This document shows, piece after piece, positions 24,801 through 39,501 of a stretch of 64,000 nucleotides of DNA. Source of the stretch: Crossaster papposus (taxonomy: Eukaryota > Echinodermata > Asteroidea > Velatida > Solasteridae); contig JBAIAA010000009.1 in assembly GCA_037893245.1 (NCBI GenBank), positions 806,001 through 870,000 of the forward strand. Direction: 5' to 3'. The notes under the pieces are model-generated. The model was not told the origin of the DNA and did no database searches. It worked only from the letters and a program-made list of their open reading frames with translations. Position 1 is the first letter of the stretch. Each line of letters begins with the position of its first letter. Position numbers and translations under genes: made by a program.

Positions 24801-27355
24801 ACTGTGAGACTCATGCGTCAGGATACTGGCGGCATAGGCCTATGAGGCAATACACGTGTACATACATACACATCAGAAAACACGGCTGCGAATGAGGATA
24901 ATTTTGTCTACTTATATTTGAGCTGCGAGCCTCAACGTTGTTCGAGAATGAAGAGACACTCACCAGTCCGACATCTGAGCAAAATATTACAAAATTTCTC
25001 ACTGAAAAAAACCCAAAAACTTTGAGACTCATGCGTCAGGATACTGGTGGCATAGGCCTATGCGGCAATACACGGGTACATACATACACATAAGAAAACA
25101 TGTCTACGAATGAGGATAATTTTGTCGACATATATCTGAGCTGCGAGCCTCAACGTTGTTCGAGAATGAAGAGACACACACCAGCTCGACATCCGAGCAA
25201 AAATATTGCCAAATTTCTCACTGGAAAAAAACCCAAACTGAGAAACTCATGCGTCAGGATACTGGCGGCATAGGCCTATGTGGCAATACCCGTGTACATA
25301 CATACACATCAGAAAACATGGCTTCAAATGAGGATAATGTTCTCGACATATATCTGAGCTGCGAACCTCAACGTTGTTCGAGAATGAAGAGACACTCGCC
25401 AGCTCGACATCTGAGCCAAAATATTTCAAAATTTCTCACTGGAAAAAAACCAAACTGTGAGACTCATGCGTCAGGATACTGTCGGCATAGGCCTATGAGG
25501 CAATACACGTGTACATACATACACATCAGAAAACATGGCTGCAAATGAGGATAATGTTCTCGACATATATCTGAGCTGCGAACCTCAACGTTGTTCGAGA
25601 ATGAAGAGACACTCACCAGCTCGACATCCGAGCCAAAATATTGCCAAATTTCTCAATGGGAAAAAACAAACTGAGAGACTCATGCGTCAGGATACTGGCG
25701 ACATAGGCCTATGAGGCAATACACGTGTACATACATACACATCAGAAAACATGGCTGCGAATGAGGATAATGTTCTCGACATATATCTGAGCTGCGAACC
25801 TCAACGTTGTTCGAGAATGAAGAGACATTCACCACCTCCACAACAGAGCTAACACATCGCCAAAATTCTCACCGGAAGAGATCGAAACTTTGAGACTCAT
25901 GCGTCAGGACACTGGCGGCATAGGCCTATGAGGCAATACACGTGTACATCCATACACATAAGAAAACATGGCTGCGAATGAGGACAATTTTCTCGACATA
26001 TATCTGAGCTGCGAGCCTCAACGTTGTTCAAGAATGAAGAGACACTCACCAGCTCGACATCCGAGCCAAAATATTGCCAAATTTCTCACTGGAAAAACAA
26101 ACAAACTGAGATACTCATGCGTCAGGATACTGGCGGAATAGGCCTATGTGGCAATACACGTGTACATACAAACACATCAGAAAACATGGCTGCGAATGAG
26201 GATAATGTTCTCGACATATATCTGAGCTGCGAACCTCAACGTTGTTCGAGAATGAAGAGACACTCACCAGCTCGACATCCGAGCCAAACTATTGCCAAAT
26301 TTCGCACTGGAACAAACCTAAACTGAGAGACTCATGCGTCAGGACACTGGTGGCACATGCCTATGTGGCAATACACGTGTACATACAAACACATCAGAAA
26401 ACATGGCTGCGAATGAGGATATTTTTCTCGACATATATCTGAGCTGCGAACCTTAACGTTGTTGGAGAATGAAGAGACATTCACCACCTCCACATCTGAG
26501 CTAACATATCGCCAAAATTCTTACCGGAAGAGACCAAAACGTTGAGACTCATGCGTCAGGACACTGGCGGCATAGGCCTATGCGGCAATACACGTGTACA
26601 CGCATAAACATAAGAAAACATGGTTGCTAATGAGGATAATTTTATGAACTTAAATCTGAGCTGCGAACCTCAACGTTGTTCGAGAATAAATAGACACTCG
26701 CCAGCTCGACAACTGAGCCAAAATATTTCCAAATTTCTCACTTGAAAAAAACCAAACTGTCAGACTCATGCGTCAGGATACTGGCGGCATAGGCCTATGA
26801 GGCAATACACGTGTACATACATACACATCAGAAAACACGGCTGCGAATGAGGATAATTTTGTCTACTTATATTTGAGCTGCGAGCCTCAACGTTGTTCGA
26901 GAATGAAGAGACACTCACCAGTCCGACATCTGAGCAAAATATTGCGAAATTTCTCACTGAAAAAAACCCAAAAACTTTGAGACTCATGCGTCAGGATACT
27001 GGTGGCATAGGCCTATGCGGAAATACACGGGTACATACATACACATAAGAAAACATGGCTACGAATGAGGATAATTTTGTCGACATATATCTGAGCTGCG
27101 AGCCTCAACGTTGTTCGAGAATGAAGAGACACTCACCAGCCCGACATCTGAGCAAAAATATTGCCGAATTTCTCACTGGAACTAACCTAAACTGAGAGAC
27201 TCATGCGTCAGAACACTGGCGGCATATGCCTATGTGACAATACACGTGTACATACAAACACATCAGAAAACATGGCTGCGAATGAGGATAATGTTCTCAA
27301 CGTATATCTGAGCTGCGAACCTCAACGTTGTTCGAGAATGAAGAGACACTCACCA
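18826..27355 (+). repeat. HOR family 2 (variable blocks of 5-9 monomers)
   Basis: A diagnostic monomer, ATGGCTACGAATGAGG with TTTTGTCGAC, followed (in most blocks) by one with ATGGCTTCAAATGAG, marks block starts at 19071, 20592, 22277, 23363, 25100 (as ATGTCTACG) and 27055. Spacings are 1521, 1685, 1086, 1737 and 1955 bp, or about 7, 8 less 55 bp, 5, 8 and 9 monomers. A related start occurs again at 30308. Type B halves, the ACATGCC variant with ACAAACACATC, and the GTTGCTAATGAGG class recur in the same order inside blocks. The family is less regular than family 1 and probably has had repeated insertion and loss of whole monomers. Confidence 0.82.
21990..22015 (+). other. Monomer with 55-bp deletion
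   Basis: GAGCCAAAATATTG is joined straight to GCGGCATAGGCC at about 22005/22006. The normal A-rich tract and the GAGACTCATGCGTCAGG landmark are missing. Adjacent landmarks (21897 and 22059) are 162 bp apart in place of 217. This explains most of why the block from 20592 to 22276 is 1,685 bp and not about 1,736. Confidence 0.85.
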
Positions 27356-29957
27356 GCTTGACATCCGAGCCAAAATATTGCCAAATTTCTCACTGAAAAA
27401 AAAACAAATGAGAGACTCATGCGTCAGGATACTGGCGGCATAGGCCTTTGTGGCAATACACGTGTACATAAATACACATCAGAAAACATGGCTGCGAATG
27501 AGGATAATTTTCTCGACATATATCTGAGCTGCTAACCTCAACGTTGTTCGAGAATGAAGAGACATTCACCACATCCACATCTGAGCTAACATATCGCCAA
27601 AATTCTCACCGGAAGAGACCAAAACTTTGAGACTCATTCGTCAGGACACTGGCGGAATAGGCCTATGTGGCAATACACGTGTACATACAAACACATAAGA
27701 AAACATGGCTGCGAATGAGGATAATGTTCTCGACATATATCTGAGCTGCGAACCTCAACGTTGTTCGAGAATGAAGAGACATTCACCACATCCACATCTG
27801 AGCTAACATATCGCCAAAATTCTCACCGGAAGAGACCAAAACTTTGAGACTCGTGCGTCAGGACACTGGCGGCATAGGCCTATGCGGCAATACACGTGTA
27901 CACGCATAAACATAAGAAAACATGGTTGCTAATGAGGATAATTTTATGAACTTATATCTGAGCTGCGAACCTCAACGTTGTTCGAGAATGAAGATACACT
28001 CACCAGCTCGACATCGGAGCCAAAATATTGCCAAATTTCTCACTGGAAAACAAAACAAATGAGAGACTCATGCGTCAGGATACTGGCGGCATAGGCCTTT
28101 GTGGCAATACACGTGTACATAAATACACATCAGAAAACATGGCTGCGAATGAGGATAATTATCTCGACATATATCTGAGCTGCTAACCTCAACGTTGTTC
28201 GAGAATGAAGAGACATTCAACACCTCCACATCTGAGCTAACATATCGCCAAAATTCTCACCGGAAGAGACCAAAACTTTGAGACTCATGCGTCAGGACAC
28301 TGGCGACATATGCCTATGTGGCGATACACATGTACATACATACACATCAGAAAACATGGCTGCGAATGAGGATAATTCTTTCGACTTATATTTGAGCTGC
28401 GAGCCTCAACGCTGTTCGAGAATGAAGAGACACTCACCAGCCCGACATCTGAGCAAAAATATTGCCGAATTTCTCACTGGAACTAACCTAAACTGAGAGA
28501 CTCATGCGTCAGAACACTGGCGGCATATGCCTATGTGACAATACACGTGTACATACAAACACATCAGAAAACATGGCTGCGAATGAGGATAATGTTCTCA
28601 ACATATATCTGAGCTGCGAACCTCAACGTTGTTCGAGAATGAAGAGACACTCACCAGCTTGACATCCGAGCCAAAATATTGCCAAATTTCTCACTGAAAA
28701 AAAAACAAATGAGAGACTCATGCGTCAGGATACTGGCGGCATAGGCCTTTGTGGCAATACACGTGTACATAAATACACATCAGAAAACATGGCTGCGAAT
28801 GAGGATAATTTTCTCGACATATATCTGAGCTGCTAACCTCAACGTTGTTCGAGAATGAAGAGACATTCACCACATCCACATCTGAGCTAACATATCGCCA
28901 AAATTCTCACCGGAAGAGACCAAAACTTTGAGACTCATTCGTCAGGACACTGGCGGAATAGGCCTATGTGGCAATACACGTGTACATACAAACACATAAG
29001 AAAACATGGCTGCGAATGAGGATAATGTTCTCGACATATATCTGAGCTGCGAACCTCAACGTTGTTCGAGAATGAAGAGACATTCACCACATCCACATCT
29101 GAGCTAACATATCGCCAAAATTCTCACCGGAAGAGACCAAAACTTTGAGACTCGTGCGTCAGGACACTGGCGGCATAGGCCTATGCGGCAATACACGTGT
29201 ACACGCATAAACATAAGAAAACATGGTTGCTAATGAGGATAATTTTATGAACTTATATCTGAGCTGCGAACCTCAACGTTGTTCGAGAATAAAGAGACAC
29301 TCGCCAGCTTGACATCCGAGCCAAAATATTGCCAAATTTCTCACTGAAAAAAAAACAAATGAGAGACTCATGCGTCAGGATACTGGCGGCATAGGCCTTT
29401 GTGGCAATACACGTGTACATAAATACACATCAGAAAACATGGCTGCGAATGAGGATAATTTTCTCGACATATATCTGAGCTGCTAACCTCAACGTTGTTC
29501 GAGAATGAAAAGACATTCACCACATCCACATCTGAGCTAACATATCGCCAAAATTCTCACCGGAAGAGACCAAAACTTTGAGACTCATTCGTCAGGACAC
29601 TGGCGGAATAGGCCTATGTGGCAATACACGTGTACATACAAACACATAAGAAAACATGGCTGCGAATGAGGATAATGTTCTCGACATATATCTGAGCTGC
29701 GAACCTCAACGTTGTTCGAGAATGAAGAGACATTCACCACATCCACATCTGAGCTAACATATCGCCAAAATTCTCACCGGAAGAGACCAAAACTTTGAGA
29801 CTCGTGCGTCAGGACACTGGCGGCATAGGCCTATGCGGCAATACACGTGTACACGCATAAACATAAGAAAACATGGTTGCTAATGAGGATAATTTTATGA
29901 ACTTATATCTGAGCTGCGAACCTCAACGTTGTTCGAGAATAAAGAAACACTCGCCAG
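27356..29957 (+). repeat. Trimeric HOR, four copies of ~650 bp
   Basis: The GGCCTTTGTGG landmark recurs at about 27441, 28092, 28742 and 29392, spaced 650-651 bp (three monomers). Copies 27356-28006, 28658-29307 and 29308-29957 look almost identical: a GGCCTTTGTGG monomer ending in a type B half, a GCGGAATAGG monomer with type B half, and a GTTGCTAATGAGG monomer. The copy at 28007-28657 is a mosaic that differs in its second and third monomers (GGCGATACACATG, ATTGCCGAATTT, GTCAGAACACTGG). These also occur just upstream at 27141, giving an overlapping shift of 1,301 bp. Confidence 0.8.
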
Positions 29958-32900
29958 CTCGACATCTGAGCCAAAATATTTCCAAATTTCTCACTTGAAA
30001 AAAACCAAACTGTGAGACTCATGCGTCAGGATACTGGCGGCATAGGCCTATGAGGCAATACACGTGTACATACATACACATCAGAAAACACGGCTGCGAA
30101 TGAGGATAATTTTGTCTACTTATATTTGAGCTGCGAGCCTCAACGTTGTTCGAGAATGAAGAGACACTCACCAGTCCGACATCTGAGCAAAATATTGCAA
30201 AATTTCTCACTGAAAAAAACCCAAAAACTTTGAGACTCATGCGTCAGGATACTGGTGGCATAGGCCTATGCGGCAATACACGGGTACATACATACACATA
30301 AGAAAACATGGCTACGAATGAGGATAATTTTGTCGACATATATCTGAGCTGCGAGCCTCAACGTTGTTCGAGAATGAAGAGACACACACCAGCTCGACAT
30401 CCGAGCCAAAATATTGCCAAATTTCTCACTGGAAAAAAACCCAAACTGAGAGACTCATGCGTCAGGATACTGGCGGCATAGGCCTATGTGGCAATACACG
30501 TGTACATACATACACATCAGAAAACATGGCTGCAAATGAGGATAATGTTCTCGACATATATCTGAGCTGCGAACCTCAACGTTGTTCGAGAATGAAGAGA
30601 CACTCACCAGCTCGACATCCGAGCCAAAATATTGCCAAATTTCTCAATGGGAAAAAACAAACTGAGAGACTCATGCGTCAGGATACTGTCGACATAGGTT
30701 GATGAGGCAATACACGTGTACATACATACACATAAGAAAACATGGCTGCGAATGAGGATAATGTTATCAATATATATCTGAGCTGCGAACCTCAACGTTG
30801 TTCGAGAATGAAGAGACACTCACCAGCTAGACATCTGAGCCAAAATATTGCCAAATTTCGCACTGGAACAAACCTAAACTGAGAGACTCAAGCGTCAGGA
30901 CACTGGCGGCATATGCCTATGTGGCAATACACGTGTACATACAAACACATCAGAAAACATGGCTGCGACTGAGGATATTTTTCTCGACATATATCTGAGA
31001 TGCGAACCTCAACGTTGTTGGAGAATGAAGAGACATTCACCACCTCCACATCTGAGCTAACATATCGCCAAAATTCTCACCGGAAGAGACCAAAACTTTG
31101 AGACTCATGCGTCAGGACACTGGCGGCATAGGCCTATGCGGCAATACACGTGTACACGCATAAACATAAGAAAACATGGCTGCGAATGAGGACAATTTTC
31201 TCGACATATATCTGACCTGCGAGCCTCAACGTTGTTCGAGAATGAAGAGACACTCACCAGCTCGACATCCGAGGCAAAATATTGCCAAATTTCTCACTGG
31301 GAAAAAATAAACTGAGATACTTATGCGTCAGGATACTGGCGGCATAGGCCTATGAGGCAATACACGTGTACATACATACACATCAGAAAACATGGCTGCG
31401 AATAAGGATAATGTTGTCTACTCATATTTGAGCTGCGAGCCTCAACGTTGTTCGAGAATAAAGAGACAATCACCAGTCCGACATCTGAGCAAAATATTGC
31501 AAAATTTCTCACTGAAAAAAACAAAAAAACTGAGAGACTCATGCGTCAGGATACTGGTGGCATAGGCCTATGCGGCAATACACGGGTACATACATTCACA
31601 TAAGAAAACATGGCTGCGAATGAGGATAATTTTCTCGACATATATCTGAGCTGCGAGCCTCAACGTTGTTCGAGAATGAAGATACACTCACCAGCTCGAC
31701 ATCGGAGCCAAAATATTGCCAAATTTCTCACTGGAAAACAAAACAAATGAGAGACTCATGCGTCAGGATACTGGCGGCATAGGCCTTTGTGGCAATACAC
31801 GTGTACATAAATACACATCAGAAAACATGGCTGCGAATGAGGATATTTTTCTCGACATATATCTGAGCTGCTAACCTCAACGTTGTTCGAGAATGAAGAG
31901 ACATTCACCACCTCCACATCTGAGCTAACATATCGCCAAAATTCTCACCGGAAGAGACCAAAACTTTGAGACTCATGCGTCAGGACACTGGCGACATATG
32001 CCTATGTGGCGATACACATGTACATACATACACATCAGAAAACATGGCTGCGAATGAGGATAATTCTTTCGACTTATATTTGAGCTGCGAGCCTCAACGT
32101 TGTTCGAGAATGAAGATACACTCATTAGCTCGACATCCGAACCAAAATATTGCCAAATTTCGCACTGGAACAAACCTAAACTGAGAAACTCATGCGTCAT
32201 GACACTGGCGGCATATTCCTATGTGGCAATACACGTGTACACGCATGAACATAAGAAAACATGGCTGCGAATGAGGATAATTGTATGAACTTATATCTGA
32301 GCTGCGAACCTCAACGTAGTTCGAGAATGAAGAGACACTCGCCAGCTCAACATCTGAGCCAAAATATTGCCAACTTTCTCATTGAAAAAAAAACAAACTC
32401 TGAGACCCATGAGTCAGGACACTGGCGGCATAGGCCTATGCGGTAATACACGTGTACATACATACACATACGAAAACATGGATGCGAATGAGGATAATAT
32501 TCTCGACTTATATTTGAGCTGCGAACCTCAACGTTGTTTGAGAATGAAGAGACACTCACCAGCTCCACATCCGAGCCAAAATATTGCTAAATTTCGCACT
32601 GGAACAAACCTAAACTGAGAGACTCATGCGTCAGGACACTGGCGGCATATGCCTATCTGGCAATACACGTGTACATACAAACACATCAGAAAACATGGCT
32701 GCGAATGAGGATATTTTTCTCGACATATATCTGAGCTGCGAACCTCAACGTTGTTCGAGAATGAAGAGGCACTCGCCAGCTCGACATCTGAGCCAAAAAA
32801 ATTCCTAATTTCTTACTAGAAAAGAACCAAACTGTGAGACTCATACGTCAGGACACGGGCGGAATAGGCCTATGAGGCAATACACGTGTACATACATACA

Positions 32901-35900
32901 CATAAGAAAACATGGCTGCGAATGGGGATAATTTCCTCGACATATATCTAAGCTGCGAGCCTCAACGTTGTTCGAGAATGAAGAGACACTCACCAGCTCG
33001 ACATCCGAGCCAAAATATTGCCAAATTTCTCACTCGAAAAACAAACAAACTGTGAGACTCATGCTTCTGGACACTGGCGACATAAGCCTATGCGGCAATA
33101 CACGTGTACACGCATAAACATAAGAAAACATGGCTGCGAATGAGGATAATTTTGTGAACTTATATCTGAGATGCGAACCTCAACGTTGTTCGAGAATGAA
33201 GAGACACTCGCAAGCTCGACATCTGAGCCAAAATATTGCCAAATTTCTCACTGGAACAAACCTAAACTGAGAGACTCATGCGTCAGGACACTGGCGCCAT
33301 ATGCCTATGTGGCAATACACGTTTACGTACAAACACATCAGAAAACATGGCTGCGAATGAGGATAATGTTCTCGACATATATCTGAGCTGCGAACCTCAA
33401 CGTTGTTGGAGAATGAAGAGACATTCAACACCTCCACATCTGAGCTAACATATTGCCAAAATTCTCACCGGAAGAGACCAAAACTTTGAGACTCATACGT
33501 CAGGACACGGGCGGCATAGGCCTATGAGGCAATACACGTGTACACGCATAAACATAAGAAAACATGGCTGCGAATGAGGATAATTTTATGAACTTATATC
33601 TGAGTTGCGAACCCCAACGTTGTTCGAGAATGAAGAGACACTGGCCAGCTCGACATCTGGGCAAAAATATTTCCAAATTTCTCACTGGAAAAAAACACCA
33701 AACTGTGAGACTCATACGTCAGGACACGGACGGCATAGGCCTATACACGTGTACATACATACACATAAGAAAACATGGCTGCGAATGAGGACAATGTTCT
33801 CGACATATATCTGAGCTGCGAGCCTCAACGTTGTTGGAGAATGAAGAGACACTCACCAGCTCAACATCTGAGCCAAAATATTGCCAAATTTCTCACTGGG
33901 AAAAAACAAACTGAGAGACGCATGCGTCAGGATACTGGCGGCATAGGCCTATGCGGCAATACACGTGTACATACACACACATAAGAAAACATGGCTGCGA
34001 ATGAGGATATTTTTCTCGACATATATCTGAGCTGCAAACCTCAACGTTGTTTGAGAATGAAGAGACACTCGCCAGCTCGACATCTGAGCCCAACAAAATC
34101 CTAATTTCTTACTAGAAAAAAACCAAACTGTGAGACTCATACGTCAGGACACGGGCGGAATAGGCCTATGAGGCAATACACGTGTACATACATACACATA
34201 AGAAAACATGGCTGCGAATGAGGACAATTTCCTAGACATATATCTGAGCTGCGAGCCTCAACGTTGTTTGAGAATGAAGAGACACTCACCAGCTCGACAT
34301 CCGAGCCAAAATATTGCCAAATTTCTCACTGGAAAAACAAACAAACTGTGAGACTCATGCTTCTGGACACTGGCGACATAAGCCTATGCGGCAATACACG
34401 TGTACACGCATAAACATAAGAAAACATGGCTGCAAATGAGGATAATTTTGTGAACTTATATCTGAGATGCGAACCTCAACGTTGTTCGAGAATGAAGAGA
34501 CACTCGCAAGCTCGACATCTGAGCCAAAATATTGCCAAATTTCTCACTGAAAAAAAACAAAACTGTGAGACTCATGCATCATGATACTGGCAGCATAGGC
34601 CTATGTGGCAATACACGTGTACATAAATACACATCAGAAAACATGGCTGCGAATGAGGATAATGTTGTCAACATATATCTGAGCTGCGAACCTCAACGTT
34701 GTTCGAGAATGAAGAGACATTCACCACCTCAACATCTGAGCTAACACATCGGCAAAATTCTCACCGGAAGAGACCAAAACTTTGAGACTCATGCGTCAGG
34801 ACACTGGCGGCATAGGCCTATGCGGCAATACACGTGTACATACATACACATAAGAAAACATGGCTGTGAATGAGGATATTTTTCTCGACATATATCTGAG
34901 CTGCGAACTCAACGTTGTTCGAGAAGGAAGAGACACTCGCCAGCTCGACATCTGAGCCAAAATATTTCCAAATTTCTCACTAGAAAAAAACCAAACTGTG
35001 AGACTCATACGTCAGGACACGGGCGGAATTGGCCTATGAGGCAATACACGTGTACATACATACACATAAGAAAACATGGCTGCGAATGAGGACAATTTCC
35101 TCGACATATATCTGAGATGCGAGCCTCAACGTTGTTCGAGAATGAAGAGACACTCACCAGCTCGACATCCGAGCCAAAATATTGCCAAATTTCTCACTGG
35201 AAAAAAACCTAAACTGAGAGACTCATGCGTCAGGACACTGGCGGCATATGCCTATGTGGCAATACACGTGTAAATACAAACACATCAGAAAACATGGCTG
35301 CGAATGAGGATAATGTTCTCGACATATATCTGAGCTGCGAACCTCAACGTTGTTTGAGAATGAAGAGACACTCACCGGCTCGACATCCGAGCCAAAATAT
35401 TGCCAAATTTCGCACTGGAACAAACCTAAACTGAGAAACTCATGCGTCAGGACACTGGCGGCATATGCCTATGAGGCAATACACGTGTACATACAAACAC
35501 ATCAGAAAACATGGCTGCGAAGAAGGATATTTTTCTCGACATATATCTGAGCTGCGAACCTCAACGTTGTTCGAGAATGAAGAGACACTCGCCAGCTCGA
35601 CATCTGAGCTAAAATATTTCCAAATTTCTCACTAGAAAAAAACCAAACTGTGAGACTCATGCGTCAGGATACTGGTGGCATAGGATTATGCGGCAATACA
35701 CGGGTACATACATTCACATAAGAAAACATGGCTGCGAATGAGGATAATTTTCTCGACATATATCTGAGCTGCGAGCCTCAACGTTGTTCGAGAATGAAGA
35801 TACACTCACCAGCTCGACATCCGAGCCAAAATATTGCCAAATTTCTCACTGGAAAAACAAACAAATGAGAGACTCATGCGTCAGGATACTGGCGGCATAG

Positions 35901-37586
35901 GCCTTTGTGGTAATACACGTGTACATAAATACACATCAGAAAACATGGCTGCGAATGAGGACAATTTCCTCGACATATATCTGAGCTGCGAGCCTCAACG
36001 TTGTTCGAGAATGAAGAGACACTCACCAGCTCGACATTCGAGCCAAAATATTGCCAAATTTCTCACTGGAAAAAAAGCTAAACTGAGAGACTCATGCGTC
36101 AGGACACTGGCGGCATATGCCTATGTGGCAATACACGAATAAATACAAACACATCAGAAAACATGGCTGCGAATGAGGATAATGTTCTCGACATATATCT
36201 GAGCTGCGAACCTCAACGTTGTTCGAGAATGAAGAGACACTCACCAGCTCGACATCTGAGCCAAAATATTGCCAAATTTCGCACTGGAACAAACCTAAAC
36301 TGAGAGACTCATGCGTCAGGGCACTGGCGGCATATGCCTATGTGGCAATACACGTGTAAATACAAACACATCAGAAAACATGGCTGCGAATGAGGATAAT
36401 GTTCTCGACATATATCTGAGCTGTGAACCTCAACGTTGTTCGAGAATGAAGAGACACTCACCAGCTCGACATCCGAGCCAATATATTGCCAAATTTCGCA
36501 CTGGAACAAACCTAAACTGAGAAACTCATGCGTCAGGACACTGGCGGCATATGCCTATGAGGCAATACACGTGTACATACAAACACATCAGAAAACATGG
36601 CTGCGAATGAGGATATTTTTCTCGACATATATCTAAGCTGCGAACCTCAACGTTGTTCGAGAATGAAGAGACACTCGCCAGCTCGACATCCGAGCCAATA
36701 TATTGCCAAATTTCGCACTGGAACAAACCTAAACTGAGAAACTCATGCGTCAGGACACGGGCGGAATATGCCTATGAGGCAATACACGTGTACATACATA
36801 CACATAAGAAAACATGGCTGCGAATGAGGACAATTTCTTCGACATATTTCTGAGCTGCGAGCCTCAACGTTGTTTAAGAATGAAGGGACACTCACCAGCC
36901 CGACATCTGAGCAAAAATATTGCCAAATTTCTCACTGGAAAACAAACAAACTTAGAGACCCATGCGTCAGGATACTGGCGGCATAGGCCTATGCAGCAAT
37001 ACACGTGTACATACATACACATAAGAAAACATGGCTGCGAATGAGGATAATTTTCGCGACATATGTTTGAGCTGCGAGCCTCAACGTTGTTCGAGAATGA
37101 AGAGACACTCACCAGTCCGACATCTGAGCAAAATATTGCCAAATTTCTCACTGAAAAAAACCAACAAACTGAAAGACTCATGCGTCAGGATACTGGTGGC
37201 ATAGGCCTATGCGGCAATACACGGGTACATACATTCACATAAGAAAACATGGCTGCGAATGAGGATAATTTTCTCGACATATATCTGAGCTGCGAGCCTC
37301 AACGTTGTTCGAGAATGAAGATACACTCACCAGCTCGACATCCGAGCCAAAATATTGCCAAATTTTTCACTGGAAAAACAAACAAATGAGAGACTCATGC
37401 GTCAGGATACTGGCGGCATAGGCCTTTGTGGCAATACACGTGTACATAAATACACATCAGAAAACATGGCTGCGAATGAGGATAATTTTCTCGACATATA
37501 TCTGAGCTGCTAACCTCAACGTTGTTCGAGAATGTAGAGACACTCACCACCTCCACATCTGAGCTAACATATCGCCAACATTCTCA
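29958..37586 (+). repeat. Mixed-class satellite domain
   Basis: About 35 monomers without a single dominant HOR. It starts with the family 2 marker block (30308). A run resembling m3-m6 of family 1 lies at about 31321-32050 and parts of it recur near 35660-35890 and 37190-37440. New classes appear: CATACGTCAGGACACGG (for example 32843, 33494, 34139, 35010) and TGCTTCTGGACACTGG (33063, 34360). One monomer has lost 8 bp between GGCCTAT and ACACGTG near 33744. Ends such as AAATTCCTAATTTCTTACTAG (32797) show local decay of the A-rich tract region. Confidence 0.75.
36087..36737 (+). repeat. Three consecutive near-identical monomers
   Basis: Monomers beginning at 36087, 36304 and 36521 are spaced exactly 217 bp and share the GGCATATGCC form and the GGAACAAACCTAAACTG end; the first two also share AATACAAACACATC with loss of the usual GTGTAC (CGAATAAATAC and GTGTAAATAC). 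A relative lies at about 35219. This is simple one-monomer tandem amplification, unlike the multi-monomer HORs nearby. Confidence 0.75.
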
Positions 37587-39501
37587 TCGGAAGAGACCAA
37601 AACTGTGTGAGTCATGCGTCAGGACACTGGCGGCATATGCCTATATACATACACATTAGAAAACATGGCTGCGAATGAGGATAATGTTCTCGACATATAT
37701 CTGAGCTGCGAACCTCAACGTTGTTCGAGAATGAAGAGACACTCACCAGCTCGACATCTGAGCCAAAATATTGCCAAATTTCTCACTGGAACAAACCTAA
37801 ACTGAGAGACTCATGCGTCAGGGCACTGGCGGCATATGCCTATGTGGCAATACACGTGTAAATACAAACACATCAGAAAACATGGCTGCGAATGAGGATA
37901 ATGTTCTCGACATATATCTGAGCTGCGAACCTCAACGTTGTTCGAGAATGAAGAGACACTCACCAGCTCGACATCCGAGCAAAAATATTGCAAAATTTCG
38001 CACTGGAACAAACCTAAACTGAGAAACTCATGCGTCAGGACACTGGCGGCATATGCCTATGTGGCAATACACGTGTACACGCATAAACATAAGAAAACAT
38101 GGCTGCGAATGAGGATAATTTTATGAACTTATATCTGAGCTGCGAACCTCAACGTTGTTCGAGAATGAAGAGACACCCGCCAGCTCAACATCTGAGCCAA
38201 AATATTGCCAACTTTCTCACTGAAAAAAAACCAAACTCTGAGACCCATGAGTCAGGACACTGGCGGCATAGGCCTATGCGGTAATACACGTGTACATACA
38301 TACACGTAAGAAAACATGGATGCGAATGAGGATAATATTCTCGACTTATATTTGAGCTGCGAACCTCAACGTTGTTCGAGAATGAAGAGACACTCACCAG
38401 CTCGACATCCGAGCCAAAATATTGCCAATTTTTTCACTGGAAAAACAAACAAATGAGAGACTCATGCGTCAGGATACTGGCGGCATAGGCCTTTGTGGCA
38501 ATACACGTGTACATAAATACACATCAGAAAACATGGCTGCGAATGAGGATGATTTTCTCGACATATATCTGAGCTGCTAACCTCAACGTTGTTCGAGAAT
38601 GAAGAGACACTCACCACCTCCACATCTGAGCTAACATATCGCCAACATTCTCACCGAAAGAGACCAAAACTTTGAGAGTCATGCGTCAGGACACTGGCGG
38701 CATATGCCTATATACATACACATCAGAAAACATGGCTGCGAATGAGGATAATGTTCTCGACATATATCTGAGCTGCGAACCTCAACGTTGTTCGAGAATG
38801 AAGAGACACTCACCAGCTCGACATCTGAGCCAAAATATTGCCAAATTTCTCACTGGAACAAACCTAAACTGAGAGACTCATGCGTCAGGACACTGGCGGC
38901 ATATGCCTATGTGGCAATACACGTTTACGTACAAACACATCAGAAAACATGGCTGCGAATGAAGATAATGTTCTCGACATATATATGAGCTGCGAACCTC
39001 AACGTTGTTCGAGAATGAAGAGACACTCACCAGCTCGACATCCGAGCAAAAATATTGCAAAATTTCTCACTGGAACAAACCTAAACTGAGAAACTCATGC
39101 GTCAGGACACTGGCGGCATATGCCTATGTGGCAATACACGTGTACACGCATAAACATAAGAAAACATGGCTGCGAATGAGGATAATTTTATGATTTTATA
39201 TCTGAGCTGCGAACCTCAACGTAGTTTGAGAATGAAGAGACACCCGCCAGCTCAACATCTGAGCCAAAATATTGCCAACTTTCTCACTGAAAAAAACCCA
39301 AACTCTGAGACCCATGAGTCAGGACACTGGCGGCATAGGCCTATGCGGTAATACACGTGTACATACATACACGTAAGAAAACATGGATGCGAATGAGGAT
39401 AATATTCTTGACTTATATTTGAGCTGCGAACCTCAACGTTGTTCGAGAATGAAGAGACACTCACCAGCTCGACATCCCAGCCAAAATATTGCCAAATTTT
39501 T
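37587..39501 (+). repeat. Domain with 18-bp-shortened monomers, upstream of the 2,785-bp HOR
   Basis: Two monomers here (junctions about 37644/37645 and 38711/38712, 1,067 bp apart) lack 18 bp between GCCTAT and ATACATACAC, which removes the CACGTG palindrome. 1,067 equals five monomers less 18 bp. The interval also holds the ACATGGATGCGAATG class and CATGAGTCAGG. It resembles the second part of the following 2,785-bp unit. Confidence 0.8.
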
